64,000 nt of DNA from an uncultured Eggerthellaceae bacterium (GTDB taxonomy: Bacteria; Actinomycetota; Coriobacteriia; Coriobacteriales; Eggerthellaceae): NCBI GenBank assembly GCA_934617425.1, contig CAKTUD010000001.1, forward strand, positions 124,001 to 188,000. Reading direction: 5' to 3'. Below, one piece after another: positions 58,723-64,000 of the stretch (position 1 is its first letter; every line of letters starts with the position of its first letter). The position numbers were made by a program, and so were the translations under genes. The notes below the pieces were generated by a model. The model was not told where the DNA came from, ran no database searches, and saw nothing but the letters and a program-made list of their open reading frames with translations.

Positions 58723-61412
58723 CGCGCGACGCCCCCTTTCTTTTGCGCAGGGTCGCCCGCAGCATCATCGCTATCGCAGCGATCATCGCCCGCACCGGGC
58801 ATCTCGATGAGGGAATATCCTTCTATGCAGTCGCAATTTTCCCCGTCGGGGCATTCGCACATTATCTTGTTACGCTCAGAAAACAAACCGCGCAGCTCTT
58901 CATCGGTCATGGCTTCAAGCGCAGCTTGCCTCTCGAGACTATCGCGAATATGCTCGACCACCAGCAAAAACGTAATCATCAAGATCAACCAGATAAGCCA
59001 ACCCGTGAGCATAACCACCTTTTTGCCGGGACTCAACGTCGCCATAAGAGCCGTGAAAACCACCGGAACGCCCACGCCAAGCACTAAGGCACCGCGCTTG
59101 AGCTTTGGATAAAGGCGGAAGAATTTCTCTGTTCGTTCATCCACATATTCGCGGAATTCACCGTGGTTGGACATGGCGCGAATGATCTGCGTGACGCGAT
59201 AGCGACGTTCGGGCAGTTGAACAGCCTCATGATTGATAATGTCGGTTTCGGCCAGCTGTTTAGCGACCATGCGATTGGTGTTGGTAAGGAACGGCCGCAA
59301 AAAGATACCCGCAAGCAGGAAGACGATGAAGAACAGCGCCAGCATCCCCATGCAATTCGCCCATGCATTGCCATAGAAACCGCAGGTGGTTTCGCGCATG
59401 GCGTTGATTCCGTACGTGAATGGGAACACGGGGTAGATAGCCCGAAAGAAGCTCGTGGTGAGCTCAACCGGATACAATCCCGTCGCGCCAGGAATCTGGA
59501 CGAACACCAAGATGACGCACAGACCTTTGCCTATGTGCTGCAGCGTGGTGGAAAGCGTGTACTGAATGGCAAGGTAGGTGAGCGAACATGCGATAGCCGT
59601 TGCATAAAGCGCCGGCGCGTTGATCGCCTGCACCCCCAAGAACAAACAGCCCGTGATGCAAACAGTTGCCTGCAAAGACACCATGATGGCGAACAGCAGA
59701 CCGCGTCCCAGATAACGCTGGGCAATCGTAAGGTTTTTGATTCCTTCATCATCCACTTCGATATGCATGATGACCATCAGCATGAACACGCCGATCCACA
59801 ACGACAGGTTGATGAACAGCGGCGCCATTGCCGACCCGTATGCGTTTAGCGGATAGAGCTCCTCGGTTTTCACCTGCGTCGGAGACTGCATGAAATCGGC
59901 GACCTTGTCCACGTCGATCTCGCCGTTCTCGCCAAAAAGCTCGCCGAGGGCATTGGAGGTCCCAAGCGCCGCCACGTCGGTGCGCACGTTGGACATTTCC
60001 TTCTGCGCATCAACCAAAAGCCCGTCGGTTTGCGCAAGGGCATCAGAGGTGCTGCTTAGCGTTGCTTTCAGTTGGTCAAGAACAAGCGAGGTTTGATCGA
60101 CGAGCGCTGTTTGCTGCCCCACCGTCTTCGCAAGCCCTGTTGCCGTGCTACCGATAGAGCTAAGAGCGCTGTTCATTTGCGGCAAGGTCTCGTTTTTAAG
60201 ACTTTTACGGAAATCGTCGCCCGCGCTTAGACTCGTGTTCACCGAATCATCCATGGTGCCCGATGCCGTCTTGATCGCGCTCGACGTTGCAGCAAGGCTT
60301 CCGGAAAGCGCACCGAGCTGGCCATCCGACCCGCCCTGGGCTTTAAGGTTCTCGTTGGCGATGGAGAGCGCACTGATCGTGTCTTCGAGCGCCTTCTTCA
60401 CGTCTTCGTCGCTTACTTTGCCGACTTCGCCTTTAAGTTGGTCTATCACTTTGTTGTTGGCCGCATACAGCTCATCGACGTATTGCGAGACATCGTCTAC
60501 AACTTTGTTGGCGTTCTGAACGCCCTGGTCAACTTTGCTAACGGCGCTGTTGGCCACGCCCGACGCACTTTGAATCAGGACACCGCCCTTCACCAGGGCG
60601 TCATCAAGTGAATTAACCGTATTCGAAACACCCTCGGTCGCGTTTCCCGTAAGCGTGCCGATTTGCGTAAGGATGATAGCCGTATCGGCGATCTCGGCTT
60701 TGGCGTTGGCGAGCGAATCTTTGGCCTCGTCGGCCTTGGTCGATCCGGTGCTTGACGCGTCGTTCAAAAGGGCGATGGCATCGCGTGCTTCTTGCAGGTT
60801 GGTGTCAACTTTGTCGAGCTCGGCGATGACGGTCGACTTCGATTCGCTGAAATCGGCGCGAGAATCAGCCATAGCCTCGTTGAATGCCTGTGCAACCGTG
60901 CCGGAAACCGTCGACACGAACGTATCGTTGATGGTGGTGTCGAGCGTCGAAGCACCAGTATCGGTAATCTTAGGGGAAACCGGGCCGAGCTTTTCGTTTA
61001 CATAGTACTCAAGCTGAGGCTGCTGGAAATCCGCCGAAAGGATAGTGGCCATATCCAAGCTGAAGTCGCTCGGGATGACGAAAACCGCATAGGCTTTCCC
61101 GCTTTCAAGCTGGCTCATGGCTGTGTCGCGATCGACGAAGTCCCAATCGAGCTGGCTGTTTTCGCGCAGCTGATCAACAATCTGATCGCCCAGCTCGAGT
61201 TCTCCCAAAAGGTCATTCTCCGCGCCAGTATCTTCGTTCACCACGCATACGTGCAACTGACCCGTGTTGTCGTAAGGATTCCAAAATCCCAGCACGTTGA
61301 ACCACGTATACAGCGAAGGCAACACGATGAGGAACAGCATGACAGCCCAACTAGCAGGGGCTTTAGCGATTCGCTTCAGGTCGCGCAAAAGCACGCGGAG
61401 AACGTTTCGCAC
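58719..61412 (-). CDS. YhgE/Pip-family membrane protein (897 residues) with Cys-rich tail
   Basis: Paralogue of the next gene with the same order: N-terminal helix (WAVMLFLIVLPSLYTWFNVLGFWNPYDNTG), a long extracellular domain, C-terminal ABC-2-like helices. After the first helix block it carries an additional ~170-residue C-terminal region with two more helices and a Cys-rich stretch IMCECPDGENCDCIEGY. The start is placed at GTG 61412, 5 bases behind AAAGGA; the frame upstream is not supported. Confidence 0.86.
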   Translation of the reverse strand: MRNVLRVLLRDLKRIAKAPASWAVMLFLIVLPSLYTWFNVLGFWNPYDNTGQLHVCVVNEDTGAENDLLGELELGDQIVDQLRENSQLDWDFVDRDTAMSQLESGKAYAVFVIPSDFSLDMATILSADFQQPQLEYYVNEKLGPVSPKITDTGASTLDTTINDTFVSTVSGTVAQAFNEAMADSRADFSESKSTVIAELDKVDTNLQEARDAIALLNDASSTGSTKADEAKDSLANAKAEIADTAIILTQIGTLTGNATEGVSNTVNSLDDALVKGGVLIQSASGVANSAVSKVDQGVQNANKVVDDVSQYVDELYAANNKVIDQLKGEVGKVSDEDVKKALEDTISALSIANENLKAQGGSDGQLGALSGSLAATSSAIKTASGTMDDSVNTSLSAGDDFRKSLKNETLPQMNSALSSIGSTATGLAKTVGQQTALVDQTSLVLDQLKATLSSTSDALAQTDGLLVDAQKEMSNVRTDVAALGTSNALGELFGENGEIDVDKVADFMQSPTQVKTEELYPLNAYGSAMAPLFINLSLWIGVFMLMVIMHIEVDDEGIKNLTIAQRYLGRGLLFAIMVSLQATVCITGCLFLGVQAINAPALYATAIACSLTYLAIQYTLSTTLQHIGKGLCVILVFVQIPGATGLYPVELTTSFFRAIYPVFPFTYGINAMRETTCGFYGNAWANCMGMLALFFIVFLLAGIFLRPFLTNTNRMVAKQLAETDIINHEAVQLPERRYRVTQIIRAMSNHGEFREYVDERTEKFFRLYPKLKRGALVLGVGVPVVFTALMATLSPGKKVVMLTGWLIWLILMITFLLVVEHIRDSLERQAALEAMTDEELRGLFSERNKIMCECPDGENCDCIEGYSLIEMPGAGDDRCDSDDAAGDPAQKKGGVAR

Positions 61413-61620
61413 AACAATCCTTTCCTCACGCCCGCCTCGCGCGGACCTATCGAAAAAGGGCCGAGCAGCCAACGCCTCGACCCCTTCAGCTATTCATCGA
61501 GCCTGCTCATTGTATCAAGCTCGATATGCAACAACTGTAGAATAACCTGCTGTTACACATCTGTTTTATAAAGTCCACCGTCCACAAGACGCCTGCCTTT
61601 GCACAGGCAATCGACCAAGG

Positions 61621-62496
61621 CTAGGCAAACGGGAACTGCTTGCCCGTGATCTTCTCGTAAGCCTGAATGTATTTCTCGCTAGTCTTGTCGATGATCTCCT
61701 GCGGAAGACGCGGCGGATTGCCCTGGCGATCCCAATTGGCGTTGAGCCAATCGCGCACGAACTGCTTGTCAAAACTAGGCTGGCTCTTGCCAGGTTCGTA
61801 AATATCCCCCGGCCAAAAACGGCTGCTATCGGGAGTCATGACCTCATCAGCCAAGATGATCTCGCCATCGACCACGCCGAATTCGAACTTGGTGTCGGCG
61901 ATGATGATGCCGTTTGCCGCCGCATGATCACGCGCAATGGAATAGATTTTGATGGCAAGATCGCGCAATGCCGAAGCGTTATCCTCGCCGATGATCTCGG
62001 CACAGCGCTCAAAGCTGATAAGTTCATCGTGATCGCCCAGCTCGGCTTTGGTGGAAGGCGTGAAAATAGGCTCGGGCAGCTTGGAGGAGTTGACCAAGCC
62101 CTCGGGAAGGGCGATGCCGCAAACCGTGCCCGTCTGCTCGTACTCCTTGAGACCGCTGCCAGCCAAGTAGCCGCGCACGATGCACTCGATGGGGAACATC
62201 TCGGCCTTCTTCACCAGCATGAAGCGCCCGCGAAGATAATCGGCATAAGGCTTGAATTGCTCAGGTAGGTCGGCAACATCGGCGCTGATTAGGTGATTGC
62301 CGATAACGTCTTTCAGCAAATCGAGCCAAAACAAGGAGAGCTGAGTGAGAACCTCGCCCTTGTGGGGGATCTCGTCTTCCAGAATATAGTCGAACGCGGA
62401 AATACGATCGGTCGCCACCATAAGCAGCTTATCGCCCAAATCGTAAATATCGCGTACCTTACCCTGCGCATCTGGCTTGATGTCGATACCGGCCAT
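61621..62496 (-). CDS. purC: Phosphoribosylaminoimidazole-succinocarboxamide synthase
   Basis: 291 residues from the ATG at 62496 (AGGG upstream; one ten codons earlier is possible). It joins CAIR and aspartate in purine synthesis. Signatures: GKVRDIYDLGDKLLMVATDRISAFDYIL, the FPIECIVRGYLAGSGLKEY motif, and IIADTKFEFGVVDGEIILADEVMTPDSSRFWP. It stands alone; no other purine genes are in the window. Confidence 0.95.
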   Translation of the reverse strand: MAGIDIKPDAQGKVRDIYDLGDKLLMVATDRISAFDYILEDEIPHKGEVLTQLSLFWLDLLKDVIGNHLISADVADLPEQFKPYADYLRGRFMLVKKAEMFPIECIVRGYLAGSGLKEYEQTGTVCGIALPEGLVNSSKLPEPIFTPSTKAELGDHDELISFERCAEIIGEDNASALRDLAIKIYSIARDHAAANGIIIADTKFEFGVVDGEIILADEVMTPDSSRFWPGDIYEPGKSQPSFDKQFVRDWLNANWDRQGNPPRLPQEIIDKTSEKYIQAYEKITGKQFPFA

Positions 62497-62583
62497 GTGC
62501 CCTATCCCTTCGCTCGTGTTTTGCATATCGGGCTCATTATGAACCCTATCGGTGTCGAAATTGTTAAACCGCCTAAACCGCAG

Positions 62584-64000
62584 CTACTCAGCGGCCCCTT
62601 CCCTTGCGGCTTTCCTCAGCGCTTTAGCCTTAGAAGGGTTTTTCTGCTGCTTGGATTTACGGTCGTAAAGCGGGATGTAGATGGTGAAGCACGCACCTTC
62701 GCCCTTGCGGCCATCGACCTCGACCCAACCCTCATGGCGATCGACGATTTCTTTGACCACAGAAAGGCCGATGCCCAAGCCGCCGCTTGCACGGTTTCGA
62801 CCAGCGTCTGCACGCCAAAACCGCTGGAAGACCATCTTTGCCTCGTCGGGCGAAAGGCCGATGCCCGTATCCTGCACCGCGATGGAAGCCATCGCATCGC
62901 CGCGCTTCACGCGCACGCTGATATGCCCGCCCTCGGGCGTATAGCGCACTGCATTGGAAATAAGATTAGCCGTAGCTTGACGGATCATATCGGGGTCGCC
63001 CATCACGTAAGTATCCGGATCAGCAGCGTAATCCAAGGTCAAACCGGAATCTTCGACATATGCCTCATGCGTCATGACGATGGTCGAGATAAGCTCGCCC
63101 ACATCAACCAGCTCTTCCTTTTTCGCCGTAGAGCGATTTTCCAAGCGCGAAAGCTTCAACAATGAATCGACGAGACGGCTCAGGCGCTGCACCTCGGAAT
63201 TGACCACGGCCAAATGCTCCTCATCGGCCGGGAAAACACCGTCGACCATGGCCTCGACCGTCGACTGGATAGCCATAAGCGGCGTGCGCAGCTCGTGCGC
63301 GACATCAGTGGTAAGGCGACGCTCGAGCTCGTAGCTTTGTTCGACGCTTGTCGCCATGGCGTCGAACGTCTGCCCTAAGCGCGCGATCTCATCGTCGCCC
63401 ACCAAATTGGTACGCGCTTTAAAGTTGCCTTCTTTGATAGCCTCGGCTGTGTCGGAAATGCGTTTCACCGGACGCACCAGATTGCGCGCGAACAAAAAGC
63501 CGATAAGCGATGCCAACACGATGGCGATGATGGCAGCCATGATGAGAGCTTGGTACGAATTATCGCGGAACTGCTGGTCAGACGGACGCATCAACGAATC
63601 CGAACCGTAGGCCCACACGCGAACCATACCGACAGCTTGCCCATCGACCATCACAGCCGACGACGTGGTGCCTGCGGTGCTCGGCTTTGGCGCAAGCGAC
63701 GGCGCGCTCACGCTCGAATCCGCCGCCTCGCCCTTGTTGAAATCGGTGGTGGAATCGTACAGAACGTTTTCCGAAGTATCGACTACCTGCATACCCAGGC
63801 CCGAATAAACGCTCACGTAGTTCTTCGCGGCCTCGAACGCTTCAGGCGTGAAGGATTCGTTGTCGGTTTCGTAGCGCAAAGCCAAACGCTCGGCCGTGAT
63901 ATCTGCCACATATTGGATGTTCTCGCGCGTGTACGACTGAAAATGCTGCCCCCACACAAACGAAACCACGCCGATGGCCACCACTGTGGTCATCGCGGCG
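62584..64000 (-). CDS. Sensor histidine kinase (partial, start beyond right edge)
   Basis: At least 469 residues. A membrane helix at the visible N-terminus and a second one near residue 155 (LIMAAIIAIVLASLIGFLFARNLV) bracket an extracellular sensor domain. Then HAMP, the His-box ELRRRLTTDVAHELRTPLMAIQSTVEAM-type H motif, and the ATPase N, G1 and G2 boxes (QATANLISNAVRYTPEGG, VQDTGIGLSPDE, GGLGIGLSVVKEIVDRH). A Lys-rich tail ends it. The frame continues open at the edge, so the true start and its response regulator are outside. Confidence 0.9.
   Translation of the reverse strand, partial: AAMTTVVAIGVVSFVWGQHFQSYTRENIQYVADITAERLALRYETDNESFTPEAFEAAKNYVSVYSGLGMQVVDTSENVLYDSTTDFNKGEAADSSVSAPSLAPKPSTAGTTSSAVMVDGQAVGMVRVWAYGSDSLMRPSDQQFRDNSYQALIMAAIIAIVLASLIGFLFARNLVRPVKRISDTAEAIKEGNFKARTNLVGDDEIARLGQTFDAMATSVEQSYELERRLTTDVAHELRTPLMAIQSTVEAMVDGVFPADEEHLAVVNSEVQRLSRLVDSLLKLSRLENRSTAKKEELVDVGELISTIVMTHEAYVEDSGLTLDYAADPDTYVMGDPDMIRQATANLISNAVRYTPEGGHISVRVKRGDAMASIAVQDTGIGLSPDEAKMVFQRFWRADAGRNRASGGLGIGLSVVKEIVDRHEGWVEVDGRKGEGACFTIYIPLYDRKSKQQKNPSKAKALRKAAREGAAE

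Noticed and set aside
54740..61412. Prophage remnant (lysozyme and 'phage infection' proteins)
   Set aside because: No phage structural, integrase or holin genes are present; GH25 lysozymes and YhgE/Pip proteins are common chromosomal envelope proteins.
1..64000. CRISPR arrays, insertion sequences, rRNA, replication origin
   Set aside because: No regularly spaced repeats, transposase genes, rRNA-like sequence or DnaA-box cluster was recognised.

Overview
The window looks like chromosomal DNA of an anaerobic actinobacterium of the class Coriobacteriia, most likely family Eggerthellaceae. This is inferred from gene content and style: a Flp/Tad pilus locus with no outer-membrane secretin (monoderm), ppx next to a divIC-like gene, tandem YhgE/Pip proteins, and a dissimilatory sulfite reductase cluster, which I recall being reported in Gordonibacter and relatives. 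GC is moderate by eye. I see no insertion sequence, phage or CRISPR array. Genus and species cannot be fixed from sequence alone.

Layout: (1) 1-9.7 kb: an atypical thioredoxin and a divergent thioredoxin reductase-like gene; leuCDB behind a peptidoglycan-binding protein; a polyprenyl diphosphate synthase; tRNA-Leu(TAA); ppx; a divIC-like gene; a DtxR-type regulator. (2) 9.7-11.8 kb: a minus-strand structured RNA or leader with its own sigma-70-like promoter, then thrC. (3) 11.8-22.6 kb: a tightly overlapping minus-strand Tad pilus operon (cpaB, tadZ, tadA, tadB, tadC, two Flp-type pilins, tadE, a tadG-like gene, tadE, a 181-residue protein, DUF192, a zinc ribbon, prepilin peptidase). (4) 22.9-23.3 kb: tRNA-Val(TAC) and, on the other strand, tRNA-Glu(CTC).

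(5) 23.3-45.8 kb is the core of the window: a sulfite-respiration island, almost all on the minus strand. In transcription order it has a dsrMK-like membrane pair; a ferredoxin, dsrA and dsrB; an unknown Cys-rich 127-residue protein; dsrD, an RsbRD_N-like protein and dsrMKJOP; then dsrC, a dsrN/cobB-type amidase, a precorrin-2 dehydrogenase, hemA, hemC, a cobA-hemD fusion, hemB, hemL and tRNA-Glu. A LysR-type regulator with a cysteine-rich tail is divergent at the head. The island therefore encodes the sulfite reductase, its DsrC trisulfide carrier, the quinol-linked DsrMKJOP complex, and nearly the whole route from glutamyl-tRNA to siroheme and, by inference, its amide. No sat, apr or qmo genes are present, so the locus fits sulfite (perhaps from organosulfonates) rather than sulfate as acceptor.

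(6) 45.9-64 kb is mostly ordinary: a SanA-like protein, tatA (DsrO carries a Tat signal), leuS, a 58-residue one-helix protein plus an NCS1-type transporter behind a cluster of TTGAACA boxes, a GtrA-like protein, an acyl-CoA ligase, a GNAT acetyltransferase, a GH25 lysozyme, a small membrane protein, two overlapping YhgE/Pip proteins, purC, and a histidine kinase cut by the right edge. A short dispersed repeat occurs three times around the NCS1 locus.
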